Part shown: piece by piece, positions 1 to 11,878 of the stretch | Position numbering within the stretch: position 1 is the first letter of the stretch | How the letters are laid out: the number at the start of each line of letters is the position of its first letter | Assembly (NCBI GenBank): GCA_028023455.1 | Contig: JAQFVV010000022.1 | Coordinates: 6,279,100-6,343,099, forward strand | Length of the DNA stretch: 64,000 nt | Direction: 5' to 3' | Source: Epiperipatus broadwayi | Lineage: Eukaryota > Onychophora > Udeonychophora > Euonychophora > Peripatidae | Position numbers and translations under genes: made by a program | The notes under the pieces: generated by a model | Told to the model about the DNA's origin: nothing | Seen by the model: only the letters and a program-made list of their open reading frames with translations | The model's database searches: none

Positions 1-1279
1 ATAAAGTATATAAAGTGCTTAAGGTCAAGTAGCTAAAAGCATTCCAGAACAACTTTGAAATATATAAATAGTGCTGGATTTGAACACGCAAGGAGAACAA
101 GTAATTAAATAAAAGCAATGGTAAACCGAATCCACATTCATTTTGTCTCTGATTCAATGTATCGTGATTAGATAAATCTTCACCTTTATTGCCATTCAAA
201 ATGCAATATTTCCCGATGTCATCGCCCCGGATCCAGATACTTATGAACTATAATGATGTACCTATATGCTAAATAATGAAAGTACTACCTGCCTGACTCA
301 CCTGAATAAAAACTAGATCTAGTCTCCGATGGACGCTTCAAATTATCCAAGAACTACTGTCAATAATGAACAAGGTAACAAATTCATGTTGCTGCTATAA
401 CTTGTAAAATTATGTGAATATTCTCAACTTTAAGCTAATTTTTTTGTCTAACCATTCCTTTAAATGTAATGTAGTCTTTTTTAGCTTATCAGAAATATCT
501 TATCAACTAATATAATTTGTAAACTCTTACCTGATCTATTAAAATGTGTAATTCTCTTAATATCTCCTATCATTGAGCCTCTAGTAAATAATTATAATTT
601 CTTATTTTACTTTTATGCGGCAACAATATTTCGTACTTTTGATTATTATATTTTTGTATTTTAAATAATATTCCAATAACCTCCTAAATTCGCAAGTATG
701 TTCAATCTTTCTTTCAACCCCTCCCCCCTCTTTTATGGGGAGATCAATTAAGTTTAGTTAAAACAAGTTTTGTTATTTTCATGAAGTGAAGCTTGCCAGT
801 TTAGGAGCAAACATTTTAATTGTCTTATAATGTTATAATCTAAAATCAGAGTAGAAATTTGTTCTTTTTTCCAAGAAATGTTTTTCCTAATTTAATTTAA
901 TATCTCTAATTTAAAATCACGGAATGTATTTATTTAAATTTAATATCTTATTCAATAAATAACCAGCACCTAACTCCTATATGTGTAAAATTATTTGTAA
1001 TTATGATAAAGGTACTTAGAACGAATATTCATGTTTGTCTCAATGTTTGTGGGAAGTTATTGTGTATAAGTAATTAAACAGGGGGGGGGGGGTTTCTCAA
1101 TTTCCAGTATCTTATTATTTTTATTAATGAATTTGTTTTCCATTACTGTTTAGTATTCTAATCATATCATTACGCTGTATATTCCCAAAATATATAGGTA
1201 TTAATTAATTAATTCTTATTTTAAAAGTTTTATATGTATATGTTTCCAAGCATTGCATACATAACGGCCTCCTCGTTCG
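1..1279. other. AT-rich non-coding DNA
   Basis: No open reading frame of note and no RNA gene is seen. A run of 12 G at 1081-1092 stands out in otherwise AT-rich sequence. The stretch is probably intergenic DNA upstream of the GC-richer block that begins near 1265. Confidence 0.6.
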
Positions 1280-1280
1280 T

Positions 1281-1408
1281 TTATATATATTTGTGCTTCT
1301 TTCCACCGGGTGTACCAGAAAGCCAAACCCCGTCTCGTATCTCCAAGTCCAAGAACCAGGCTCTTAAACCCCCCTGAGGACTTAGTTTGTTGCTTGAGCT
1401 AGCTCTAT
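1281..1408 (+). promoter_or_regulatory. Possible promoter and 5' leader of the candidate first exon
   Basis: A TATA-like run (TATATATA within 1282-1291) is followed by GC-richer sequence with several CpGs. It leads to an in-frame TAG at 1400-1402 and then the ATG at 1409. This would suit a core promoter and short leader, but AT runs are everywhere in this window. The block also shares a loose pattern (TATA run, then GCTTCT, then CAAACCC) with the repeat-like block at 62390-62640, so a repeat origin is possible. Confidence 0.18.
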
Positions 1409-1560
1409 ATGGGATCGCTCTGGGAAAAACCGGCTCATGGAAACTCAGAGACTGTTCATCGTTTGATAAGCCGATTCTGCCAAAGTCACAGACATATGTC
1501 AGCCTTTATTTCCTCCAATGAATTTTCAGAAGCACCTGCTAGGATCCGTGACTGGATCAC
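1409..1560 (+). CDS. Candidate first coding exon, unknown protein
   Basis: This is an open segment of 50 codons plus 2 nt, beginning MGSLWEKPAH and ending in RIRDWI. It follows an in-frame stop at 1400-1402 and ends at a consensus splice donor, GTAAGT at 1561. The composition is close to half G+C against roughly a quarter in the surroundings, and residues are mixed rather than K/N/I/F-rich. No domain, signal peptide or membrane segment is recognisable. The exon would end two bases into a codon, which is the phase needed by the candidate exon at 33099-33215 on the same strand. A repeat-derived frame is the main alternative. Confidence 0.3.
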
Positions 1561-2649
1561 GTAAGTATGCCACCACAAACGCACCGCCCTTTTTGTTCTA
1601 GTTCCAAATAAAACTTATGAATAGCCCTAAGCCATAATGTTCTGATTCTACTAAGCAGATTTCTTTATGATATTTATTAATATTTTCATGCATGCATCAT
1701 TTCGCGATGGAATTATATATATTCTAAATTAACTCTCCCACACATGTTTCTTACTCAGCATAAGCTGAGATTACTTTATTTATTAATGATAATCATATTT
1801 CGGTAATAAAAGAATCTTTATTAAGTAAATTCAGTCAAGTCCTATATTTTGTTCTTTCTAAGAGTGGACTTAAAAGTCATTTATATGCTTTTATAGCGCT
1901 ATTAAAATTGTATTTACAGATATTGGAGTTTATCAATTATTGGCATATAAATCAGCCGCCATAAAATAATAAATTAAATTTGTAACTTCTTAAATAATAA
2001 AAGATACATCTCATATTATATAAATAGGCCAATGACGACTAATGGAAAATATAATCAAGTAACTCATATGTATTTTCTTTAAATTAATAAATTATACATA
2101 TATAACAACTTTCAAAATCATTGTTCTATTTATTTAAAATATTATATTTAGAATGATAAATTATGTTTGCACTGATTAGATGATCTCCCGTTAATCCTAT
2201 ATATATATAACGTGAAAGATCACAATCTTTAAATGTGTCAAACTTGTGATATTTTATATTAAAAGGTTCCATTATATTGTTTCCAATTAGAGTCTCTTTG
2301 TGTCTCCACTTTGCGATGCCGGCATTGAGAAATAAATTAGATCGGTATTGGTGCTCATAAGTTGGTAGGTCTAGAAAATAAGCAAATAGAGCAGAGTTTC
2401 ATGAGTGCTCCTGACTTATGTATCTTGCACATGATTGGACTTGAGGTACTTTTGCCTAGATGCTAGATCTTGTAATATGAACAGACAAAACTGACTGGTA
2501 CAATACTTTACAAGAGATAAGTATTTAATAGTGATAATTATATTATATACTATATTATATCAATAAATTATTTTAAATTAATTGCCTAAAAAGTAAAATC
2601 ATTTATATGAAGGAAATAAACCTCAAAGTCATATGCTTTTTTTGTGTGT
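1561..2649. other. AT-rich non-coding DNA
   Basis: It starts with GTAAGT and, if the flanking exon is real, is the beginning of a very long intron. It holds short TA runs (for example near 2201-2210) and a degenerate SINE-like patch around 2400-2440. No gene is seen. Confidence 0.5.
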
Positions 2650-3019
2650 GAATTTACACACCCTAATTTGTAAACATCAGTTTAAAAAAGCATTAGTGGA
2701 TCACTTATGATTATAGCTTATTGTTATGTAAGCCAACCTTTCAGGGCTTTAACCTAATGCATGCTTGCTATATAATTTGACAAATGCATTATCTCTAATC
2801 ACAGGTGGCTAAAAATGAGATTCTATTTCTCTTCTGCTATAGAATGAATATATTTGTACAATTCATTTGATAAGTTATATATCAGACACACAATAAGTTA
2901 AAGCCCTGATTTCACCAAGGGGAGCAAAGGTTGGCTTATAATATAACAATAAGCTCTATGCATAAGCAGTCCATTTATGCTTTTTAAACTGATGCTTACG
3001 GATGAGTGTGTGTAAATTC
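2650..3019. mobile_element. Foldback (hairpin) element
   Basis: Left arm 2650-2790 and right arm about 2860-3019 are imperfect reverse complements. Both outer ends read GAATTTACACACnC inward, followed by a shared CATCAGTTTAAAAA, an AGCTTATTGTTAT block, an AAGCCAACCTTT block and AGGGCTTTAAC. The arms diverge by substitutions and small indels, so the element is old. There is no coding capacity. It looks like a MITE or foldback transposon; target duplications could not be identified. Confidence 0.75.
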
Positions 3020-4802
3020 ATAAAAATAAGCAAGACCGGAGATTTAGTCTCTTCTTTATATTACATAAATAATCAAGCATTATATAAATAGACTACTTAT
3101 TAAAATCATTTTATGTTGTTAAATTTAAAAAAATTAAAGTTTATCAACAGTTTGCGAAAGTATTTGGCCAGACATATTTGGGCAAGTGAGTATAAATTTC
3201 TGAAATACAGTTACTAATGTAGATTTGTACTTCAAATTATAATTTATCAACAATATTTTTAATTAAATATTTGGTCACAAGTCATTGCACAATCTTATTA
3301 TTTATTTTAGTAGAACAGAATTCGGCATTAGAAATGAAATGTCAAAACATTTTCATTTTTTGAAAAACAGTTGCATAAAATGGTAGATGTTTTATAAGTC
3401 AATGAGGAATATGGTAAATTTATTGCTAAAATGCTTATTTTAAAACTTACGTAACAAAATATATGATAAATTGGGAAAAAATAAAATAGCAGAAGATAAC
3501 TGGAAGTATAAATAGAACAATCATCAAATGAAAAGATATAGAGATTCATACAACCAGTACCTAATAAATTCAGACTAATAACATATATCAGAAGTGTAAA
3601 TAAAGAGTAATAATAAACTAAAAGAATTAAGAAATTTACTAAAAAAAATTGAACATTTTTGTGTCTGCAATAAAAAGCCTGGTCCACAGAAAATATTAAT
3701 TATTAAAAAAATATAATTATCATCAGATTTATAAAAGCAATCTAGAAATATTTATAGAAAAGAAACTTAAATGTTGCTATTGGTAAAATGTAGATAAAAT
3801 ACATTTAATAACAAAATAGGGGAGAGGGATATAATATAAATGATACAAAATAAATAAATGTACATTAATAGATTTACTTGAAGATGTAAATTTATTTACA
3901 CTTATTTGATTAGGGAGTACGATCATTTTCAAAATATCTAATGATACACATTCTTGCCCTTTGCAATGCAACATGGGTATATCATTTCGTTCAATTGCAG
4001 CAATGATTTTTTTTATTTATTTAATTAGGGCATTAATGTCTTGGAGCTGGAATGTTGTAATTATGATTCTTGACAAATTATCATAAGAAATCATTCAAAC
4101 TTAGGTAACCTTAACACCATAAGAATATTCTGCCAGTATTCAGAGAAAAGTTTATAAATATCAGTCTTGTGAAATCTCCATAATGTTTCTTTAATTCACA
4201 AATCATCTTTAAAACAGAAAGTTAAAAAATAATTTATGTGCATAAGATTGCATCAAAAAAGTTGTACAATCAGTTAAAACAATACAAATTTGATTTTCTT
4301 GATTTAATATTATGTCTCCTATTCCTCCTTTAACTCTTATAAGCCTCTTATTTATTCAAAGTACCAAAGTGCACATTTTTGTTATATAATCATCATCATA
4401 AAAAAAAACTTTAAGTATTTCATTTCAAAATTAACAATGGAATAGTAATAATAGTTATAAGTATTTTAAACATTGACAATTATGAATTATTACAACTTAA
4501 AGAATTTTAAAATACAATTATAAAATAATTATAACATTACTTTTACCAAAAAAAAAAATCATGCAGTATTTAATTACTCCAAGACAATATTCAAATATTG
4601 TATGACATTTAATTTTGGCTTACAATATATATACATGAATATATATTTAAAAAATTATAAACTTAAAAAGCTTCAAATAAACATTTATTCACCTTTTCTT
4701 ATAATATATATAAATAGTATTGTATATTTATAAAACCAGCTTTACTATGAATATAATTTTAAAAAATTATCAAATAGTTTATTGCTTGGAAAATTATAAG
4801 AA
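3020..4802. other. AT-rich non-coding DNA
   Basis: Two minus-strand open frames (3328-3687 and 3777-3974) are present, but both are extremely F/Y/I/L-rich, as expected from chance in AT-rich DNA, and match nothing recognisable. No other feature is seen. Confidence 0.6.
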
Positions 4803-5075
4803 ATTTGAGGAATCCATGGATTCTAAATTTCAGATTCTGCCATTCTATCATCACTCAAATCACACAGCATAAAAATAATTGGTTTATTGTTTAGGTGTCC
4901 ATAAGAAGTTTGAGCACAGGAAGTAATAGAGCTAGATCACAATTCATAGATCTTGAGCTCTAGAGTCTGCCATTCTATCACTGCATTTCACAGACTACCA
5001 CAAATATTAGTTAGCATGACAAAAAAAGTGGTAATTAACAATAATTAAAATATATATATTAAATTTTTTTAATGA
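4803..5075. repeat. Dispersed SINE-like repeat, two tandem partial copies
   Basis: The core CTGCCATTCTATCA occurs near 4837 and near 4968, each with related flanks. The second copy continues as ACAATTCATAGA, TTGAGCTC and then a polyA/TA tail up to about 5075. The same order of blocks recurs at 7480-7662, and weaker relatives lie at about 24460-24580 and 51800-51890. It is therefore an interspersed family, probably a SINE, but I cannot place a clear tRNA-type head. Confidence 0.6.
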
Positions 5076-5178
5076 TTATGTAAACATTTTAAATTAAAAT
5101 GTTAAACACTTTATTTAAGATTTAATAAATCTCTTTTGCACAATAACCATAGAAACATTATAAACAATTAGAAATTTA

Positions 5179-6263
5179 GGTACTCATCTTATAGCTAAAG
5201 GCACCGCTCTATGGCGCACTTTTTGCGCCAAAACACATAAAAATGCTGTTTCCGCGGCCGACACGTTCGAACCCGCATTTTCTATAATACAACTTTTTTG
5301 TTGTGCTACAGAATGCAGGCAACTATGTCGCATCGCAGTACAGCATGTATGTTGCATAGCAGCAAATATATTTTCCGAATTCACACAATTTATAAAATAA
5401 TTACGGTTTGATGAGAAAGTTTGTATTTTTTTTTTTTTAAATATTGAAATGTTCAGATTTTTTAAAACAATAATTATAAGACTTTTTACAACGTACTGTA
5501 TTGAACTTTTATATGGGAAAATGTTAAATATATATGTTTTTATTGAGTTGCAATTAGGTAACGTGTCAAGTAACGTACTGTTAGTAACATTCCACGAGAC
5601 AAAAAAGAGTCTACCATCTGTATATTTTTGAAGTAAAAAAGAGCGGTACGAAAAAAATATCCAGTAAGAAAAGTCCAAATACACAGGGTTTTTTGTAAAT
5701 TTAATAAAAAGCAAATATTATAAACATGTTTAATAAGTAAAGAAGACATTTGTATGTGTTTGTTGTTGTTTAAAATAGTTTGAGTTTCTTTCTTCTGTCC
5801 GAGTACGGTTAGGATTTTGAATTTTTTTATTTTAGCATTACAAACAAAGAGAACACTAACCCTAAACCTAACCCTAAATCTAACCATAACAACTTTTACT
5901 TTTATTACGATTATTATTTTTTAGTTAAACAACAACAAAAAAAGTCGTAACACAAGTAAAAAAATATCCGATAGAAAATTGATAAAAAAAAGCCGTAACA
6001 CAATTTAAAAAGTATACGATATAAAAAACACTAATCAAATTGTAATTTGTTGATTTTATTTTACATTTATTATTATCATTTAAATTGTATACGTTAATAA
6101 AAGATAATATTTAAAAAAGACGATTTTGTTTTGTTTTTATTTTCGCATTACAAAAAAGCACAGAAAAATTATGAAAATCAACGGCCCGTGAATGTTCATA
6201 TTTTATAGTTTTAGCGTGAAAACGGCGCCATCCAACGGCATCTTTATCTATAATACAAGCACC
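5179..6263. mobile_element. Non-autonomous DNA transposon with GGT-ended inverted repeats
   Basis: The left end (5179 inward: GGTACTCATCTTATAG) and the right end (reverse complement from 6263: GGTGCTTGTATTATAG) form an imperfect inverted repeat of about 40 bp. It runs through CCG and ATGGCGC, and a TTTTGCGCC block follows on the left. Flanking 8-mers GAAATTTA and AAAATTAA agree at 6 of 8 positions, a plausible decayed 8-bp target duplication. The ends resemble those of 14754-16468 and 50329-51599. The inside is AT-rich; the minus-strand frames at 5184-5714 and 5540-5887 and the plus-strand frame at 5449-5631 are chance frames. GG ends with 8-bp duplications suit Merlin-like elements. Confidence 0.7.
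5856..5885 (+). repeat. Short telomere-like (CCCTAA)n tract
   Basis: Four degenerate 6-7-bp units of the CCCTAA type occur in a row inside the transposon 5179-6263. TTAGGG is the animal telomere repeat, so this may be a repaired break or chance within the element. Confidence 0.5.
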
Positions 6264-6662
6264 AAAATTAATAAATTAAATGTTAAAATTAATTGGGAGG
6301 TCATAAATAAATTTCATTGTTACATTTAGAAAATACATGTATGTATATTTGTTGAAAAATAATATATTAACCAGAAAGTTTGTTGAAAAAAAGTTTATCA
6401 AACTGGCTAGATTAAATAGAATATTTGAATAAATAACTTTCTTCAGAATACTCAAAATGTTATAAAATTTTAATAATTAAAATGTAGAATCAAAGATAGA
6501 GAGCACAATATATACAAAAGATTTAGATTTGCATACCACATTTTTATTTTCAGTTTATGTTTGTTCATGTTATTAAACTAAACTAATACAAATAATAATA
6601 TATTTTAAAATATTTTAAATATTTTTTTTGGCAAAACAACAAAATATATACAACATCTAAAG
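6264..6662. other. AT-rich spacer
   Basis: About 400 bases of A/T-rich sequence lie between two mobile elements. No open frame, RNA or repeat unit is recognisable. Confidence 0.6.
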
Positions 6663-6666
6663 TTAA

Positions 6667-7222
6667 ACAGTAAGGATCTTTCATCCTAACACATGTGCTG
6701 TACCGTTTTTTTTTTTATATCTCAACAATGTCTTCTTGAGTATTGAGGAAACTCTTGAACTACGACACAAGATAGAGGTTCTTGAAAAGATAAGAGCAAC
6801 CATCTTATCTTTAAACCTACTTTCTAATTACATAGACCAATCTAAAGCATCTCAGTTTAAGAGCTTACTTTACTTTCATTATTTTCTTTCTGCATATTAA
6901 CTCTCATTAGCAAATAAAATCAAATGTTACATAATTTCTAATATTACCAAGTATTAACAAATTTAAAGATTTAGCGAGATTAATACACAGAAAAAAGAAA
7001 TGGAAGTGAACACAGAAACATCTTCACACTCTTAAAACGAGATGTTTTAGATTGGCTTATATAATTAGAAAATAGCTTTAAAGATAAAACGGCCGCGCTT
7101 ATCTTTTCAAAAGTCCCTATATTGTGTCTTAATTTGAGTTTCCTCAATACTCAACAAGACATCATTAAAATATTATTAAAAAATAGTACACCGCATATGT
7201 TAGGATGAAAAATCCTTACTGT
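6667..7222. mobile_element. TTAA-flanked palindromic MITE
   Basis: Nearly the whole element is one palindrome. Outer ends read ACAGTAAGGAT inward on both strands, followed by a TCATCCTAACA block, AATGTCTT/GATGTCTT, TTGAGTATTGAGGAAAC, CTTTTCAAGA and CCAATCTAAA, and the arms meet near 6910-6970. TTAA sits immediately outside both ends (6663-6666 and 7223-7226), the target choice of piggyBac and Kolobok-type transposases. It has no coding capacity. Confidence 0.8.
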
Positions 7223-7479
7223 TTAAATTACATACTATCTCTGTGCTAGCAAATAAAATAAAATAATATATAACATATATATATATAAATTAATACAAAT
7301 GCATGAATTACTATATGAAAAAGTTTTACAATTATAAATCAAATTATAATAATTTAAATACTGAACAAATGATGAAAATTAAGATATTGTAAACAAGCCA
7401 CATAAAGAGTACTAGTTCAGTATGAAATTCATCGTGGGTTCATTTGTCTTTTTGAGATGTCTTTATTAACACAATACAG

Positions 7480-7662
7480 AATAAAAATAATTGAATTTAT
7501 TCAGGAAAGACAGAGCTGAATCACAATTCATAGAACCTGAGCTCCAGAGTCTGTTATTCTATCATTAGATCAAACCATACATTGCCATGAATATTAAGTT
7601 AGTCTGGCAAAAAAAAATAGTAATTATAATAATTAAAAAATATATATTAATTTTTTTTTTAT
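7480..7662. repeat. Second copy of the 4803-5075 dispersed repeat
   Basis: Blocks TCACAATTCATAGA, TGAGCTCCAGAGTCTG, ATTCTATCA and a terminal run of A followed by TAATTATAATAATTAAAA repeat the order seen at 4934-5075 with scattered substitutions. The shared tail and direct orientation show that the two are copies of one interspersed family. Confidence 0.65.
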
Positions 7663-7979
7663 GGACTATGCATATCATCAAGATTGATTGTCAAATTTGC
7701 AAGTTATAAAGTGAAAGGCAAACATGGTTCAAGTTATCTAGGGCAAATGCTCAATGCTACAGTAGCAATTTTAAAAAGTAAAACCACTTAAATGGTTTTA
7801 TTTCCAATTTTATTGTCATTTGTACATGATTCATGGATGTGATAAGTACAATGATCCATGTATCAAACTATAGCTGATGTACAATGGAATATAAATTTGA
7901 TATTTGGTAGCTGATTACATGTAAACATTAAACATCTAATGCCATCAGACACCAGTGCAGTGATCAAGATCATTACAAA
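7663..7979. other. AT-rich spacer
   Basis: No gene, RNA or repeat is recognised in this stretch between two repeat blocks. Confidence 0.55.
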
Positions 7980-8245
7980 CTGATTGGCTTATTCATCATG
8001 CATACTAGAAAAGCTATTGCAAACTGATTTTGAAAAACAATAGCAATAAATATTCTAGTTATATAAGCCTGATGATGAATCAGAAAATGGCAAATATGAG
8101 CTACTGATGATTGGCATATTCTTCATTGGGTATTAGGAAGGTACTAGAAATGCTATTGCAGATTGATTTTGAAAAACAATAACAATGACAATGAGTATTC
8201 TAGTTATATATGTGTAGTAATGAACCAGAAATTGGCAAATGTGAA
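7980..8245. repeat. Diverged tandem duplication, unit about 120-140 bp
   Basis: Copy 1 (7980-8099) and copy 2 (8104-8245) share, in order, GATTGGC, CTAGAAA, GCTATTGCA, TTGATTTTGAAAAACAATA, TATTCTAGTTATATA and GGCAAAT. Copy 2 carries small insertions. It is non-coding. Confidence 0.7.
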
Positions 8246-11200
8246 CTTCCAGCTGCATTATATAGTCAAAGGAATGTTGATGTGTGGTTTTCAGGAATAA
8301 ACAATTTATCTGAATGATTATTTTTCATAGCTGGCTACGCTTATGCCAGAATAAGTTGATTCAGCTGTTTATCATAGCAACTGCTTCTTTATCCAATATC
8401 CTTGTATGAAATGACATCAGTTATGATAGTAATTTTCGGAACACATTTGGTCTTATGGGTCATGGATAAAATTTTATAGCCTATATAGTTGACTTTCCTA
8501 AATGATAATTATGTGTTTACTTTTCACAGGATATTATATTTTTTATATTTACGAGTACTGTTTATAAAAGTGTTAGCACTTTCTTAGCAAGTTCAATATC
8601 TAAATTTCATAAAACTAAATAAAATCTAAATGGTTCACTTACATAAGAATATCATTGTTATAAAATTGCCTTCAATATAATAGTAAATGTTATAATATTA
8701 TTCAATAATTATTGCATGGCTTTGAAAATAAAATGACATGTTCCAAAATTGCTCAGTTTTATTTCATTTGCATTAGTTCTACTAACTTGCTATGTTGATT
8801 AATGTATAAGATAATAAATTGTAATAACAGTGGCAAAAAAGTGTCATCACTGATGAGTGGGATTATTCTTCTAGTCACAGAATCTTAGTGTTTAATAATT
8901 TGTATTGCTTTAGTACAAAGAACATTATATATTTTAAAAAAAGTGTACTTTCACTGCAATCCACTACATTGTAAATATTGACCTTAAAATAATGGGTAAT
9001 AAGGTTTCATAATATAAAACATTTGAAGAAAAAACAATTTCTGTAGACACTTTATATATATAAAACAAATATAATAATAATACTTCTATATTTAAAATAA
9101 GAAAAAAAAATAAAGTCTAAGAATTTGACAGAATAAAATGCTAGATCTAAATAGCTCTCTTACATTCTAAACATATCTTAACTTGGGTAAACTTGTCTAT
9201 AAATGGAATCTTAGCAGAGTTTAAGGCAAATAAAATTTGGAAGCAGACATTTAAATCAACCAAACATCTGGGAAACATCTGGCTAATAACAAAAATATCA
9301 AACATTTAGAATTAAAAATTAACAAAAAGACAAGGGATAGAATAAAATTGGAATAAAATTCTTTATATTTATTCAATATTAATTTCTTTCTTTTTTTTTA
9401 AAGTTATTTATATATTACTAATAAATTTATAATTATATTCATACAAAATAGCATCCCAATGATGAAACCTCTAATTAGATGTACATGAAATAAAATATTA
9501 CATTATATATGTATTGGCCAACTTGTGAAGTACAATTTGACAAATCATACCTTTTTGAACAAGTTCCAAGATACTTTCCTTCATCAGATGTGCCAAGGCT
9601 TAATTAATATCATTTCATAATATTGACAAAATTTATAATTCGCATAAAACAGTACAAAATGCTTTGATATTCTGATTCACCACATATTATAAGTTATATT
9701 ATGTAATGAAATAATAGTTTATAGTTATAAAATATATTGGATAGACTACATATAATTTACACAAGGACTGCATTTTACAATAAGCATCAAAACTCATAAT
9801 TTTACACACACACACTTATCTTTTAAATCATTTAGTCTCATGATGTGCCTAATGGTTTAAACATGTCCATTTTCTGAGACTGAAACCCAGATTGGAGAAA
9901 GGGTTCAGGTAATGCAAATTTTCTAGGCAAGTCCTTAAAGCAATTAATAAATAGACAATCTAGCTAGCAAGCAATCCAGTATTAGTTGATAAATAATTAT
10001 CTAGTCACTACTAGCTAAAGGCCAGTGTATTGGTCTGACAAATGGCCTTAAGTGGAGCATAATGCAGCTTTCACAATAAATACTGAGACCTTGGTTTTAC
10101 CGATAATTTATTATTTTAGACTAAATTATAAGGCAAAGCCAGCAGATCATTATTCTGCATTTATTAAATGAAGGCATTGAATGCTTGTATCAATATTCTA
10201 GAAACCAGATAATTGAAGTTGATTTTTATAAAGTGAATAATACAAATATCCATAATTTATTAAATATATCAACAAATTTCATTATACACATATATGCAAT
10301 ATGTCAATGGACAATATGCTCTCAAGTATATACTTAAAAAATTAGGCAAAGTAACAGGAACATATATGACATTTTACTAACTACACTAAAGATTGCTTTA
10401 ATCAGAATGAGCTGAGGTTATCAAACATTTGAACAGTGACCATAAGTTAAGATAATGTTCATCAAAAAAACATCAGGTTTTATTATTAGAGAAGTCAATG
10501 AAGATTATCAACTTCAGTCATTATTTAAAAATTAAGTATAGAGGCTCAATAATGTTTAAGCAGGTGATTGGAGAAATCATAGATATTTAAAATCATCTTT
10601 TATATTTCTGAAACCAATAATAATGTGGTCTGAATAAATTGAAGTAATGTAATGAATGAAGATGATTCCAATTATTAATAATTTTACAACAGAAAATGGA
10701 TTCAGTTTATCCAAAATGTTAAAATAATTCTCAGTTGTGATTAGTCTATGCAGGTAAAATTGATCAATAAGAATATTATGATAAACTATACCACCTTCAT
10801 GTTTTAGATTTGAATACCAACAGTCTAATTGATAGATTTCTTTTGATGATTACCAACATAAACTCTTCCCACAATTGATAAAAGAGTAAATGATGATTTG
10901 TATAACCTTAATATATTTGGAATCATACATTTTTTAATTCTTATGCTCATGATATTTGCATTTCTACTCATGATCGTCACACTGTGAAAAAACAACAACA
11001 ATAAACAGAAGTGGTAGAGAAGAGATTTTTCAGATATGTATAGGCATCAGCATTTACTTACTCACGTGGTTCTGTATTTTTGGATACTGTTTTACAAGTC
11101 TATCAGTCTCTTAGTTTTCATTGTCCTGTCCTTAAAGAATGCAGCCATCATCTTTAAAATTATCAATCTTGTATCATTAAATAGTTTGTTATTTTTGAAT

Positions 11201-11348
11201 ATCAATTCACCAGCTAATCAAAATCAGCAATTTATTTTAAACTCAGGCAGGTTCAACATTTCTTCTAACATGCTTACAAAACTGATAACAACTTCTATCA
11301 AATAATTCCTTACTACTTATTTACATTTCTACCTGTAAAAAAAAACAA
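8246..11348. other. AT-rich non-coding DNA
   Basis: About 3.1 kb without a supportable gene. It contains scattered polyA/T and a short CA run near 9804-9815. The plus-strand frame 11036-11305 is low-complexity and has no recognisable motif. A CTGATGAG near 8852 lacks the GAAA segment needed for a hammerhead. Confidence 0.55.
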
Positions 11349-11483
11349 CACCTGGGTCTCTTTTTGTGCGGATTTTTTAATGCGGTTTTCTTTTGTGCGA
11401 TAAAGAAGTTCATATTTCGCTTAAAATCAGGATTTCCGTTTTATACACACACATTGAATTTTACATACTTTAAATGCCTGTTG

Positions 11484-11633
11484 GAAAAAGGTTTGGCAAT
11501 AAATTTAGATACCGTAGAAGATTTAGAAAAAAATAATAAATCAGAAGTGGAACCTATTCGTTTCACAGCAAAAATGAGTCGAGAGAGTCTTCAACTTTCT
11601 AATCCAACTGGAAAATCATTTTCTTGTTAATGA
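11484..11633 (+). pseudogene. Possible captured coding fragment inside the 11349-12353 element
   Basis: A TTG-led open frame extends from 11364 to the stop at 11628-11630. Its last ~50 codons have a normal-looking soluble composition, including ...GLAINLDTVEDLEK... and ending ...SRESLQLSNPTGKSFSC. This is unlike the K/N/F/I-rich chance frames elsewhere. There is no ATG near the start and no domain I can name. It may be a fragment of the element's own protein or of a captured host exon. Confidence 0.25.
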
Positions 11634-11716
11634 CATGAATTATGAATTAAATTTGAACAAGAGCTACATAGTTGTAGGTCTGTGTTATGTATGTGTATGT
11701 TTATATTTTCTTTTAT

Positions 11717-11878
11717 ACACATATATACATGGAGAAACTTTTAGACAGAAAAAAGTTACAAGTAAAAATAATTAAGAAATTTTAATTTCTACTTAAAAAT
11801 AATGTATCTTTAAAAGTTTTTAAATATTTTTACTTGTAACCTTTTTTTGTCTAAAAGTTTCTCCATGTATATATGTGT
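11717..11878. repeat. Long perfect-looking hairpin
   Basis: The left arm (11717-11770, ACACATATATACATGGAGAA, then CTTTTAGACA and GTTACAAGTAAAAAT) and right arm (11825-11878) are nearly exact reverse complements with about 54 nt between. It lies within the 11349-12353 transposon and may be a nested hairpin insertion. Confidence 0.85.

Noticed and set aside
1081-1092. Twelve-G run as a G-quadruplex or regulatory site
   Set aside because: A single homopolymer without spaced G tracts; similar isolated G or C runs occur at 19066-19075, 57935-57944 and 62006-62015, probably slippage products.
3328-3687. 119-codon minus-strand open frame
   Set aside because: Extremely Y/F/L/I/S-rich, no motif, and of a length expected by chance for T-rich DNA.
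5184-5887. Overlapping open frames on both strands
   Set aside because: They lie inside the transposon 5179-6263, overlap each other in several frames and contain no transposase or other domain.
8840-8885. Hammerhead candidate at CACTGATGAGTGGG...TAGTC
   Set aside because: The GAAA segment and stem II are absent.
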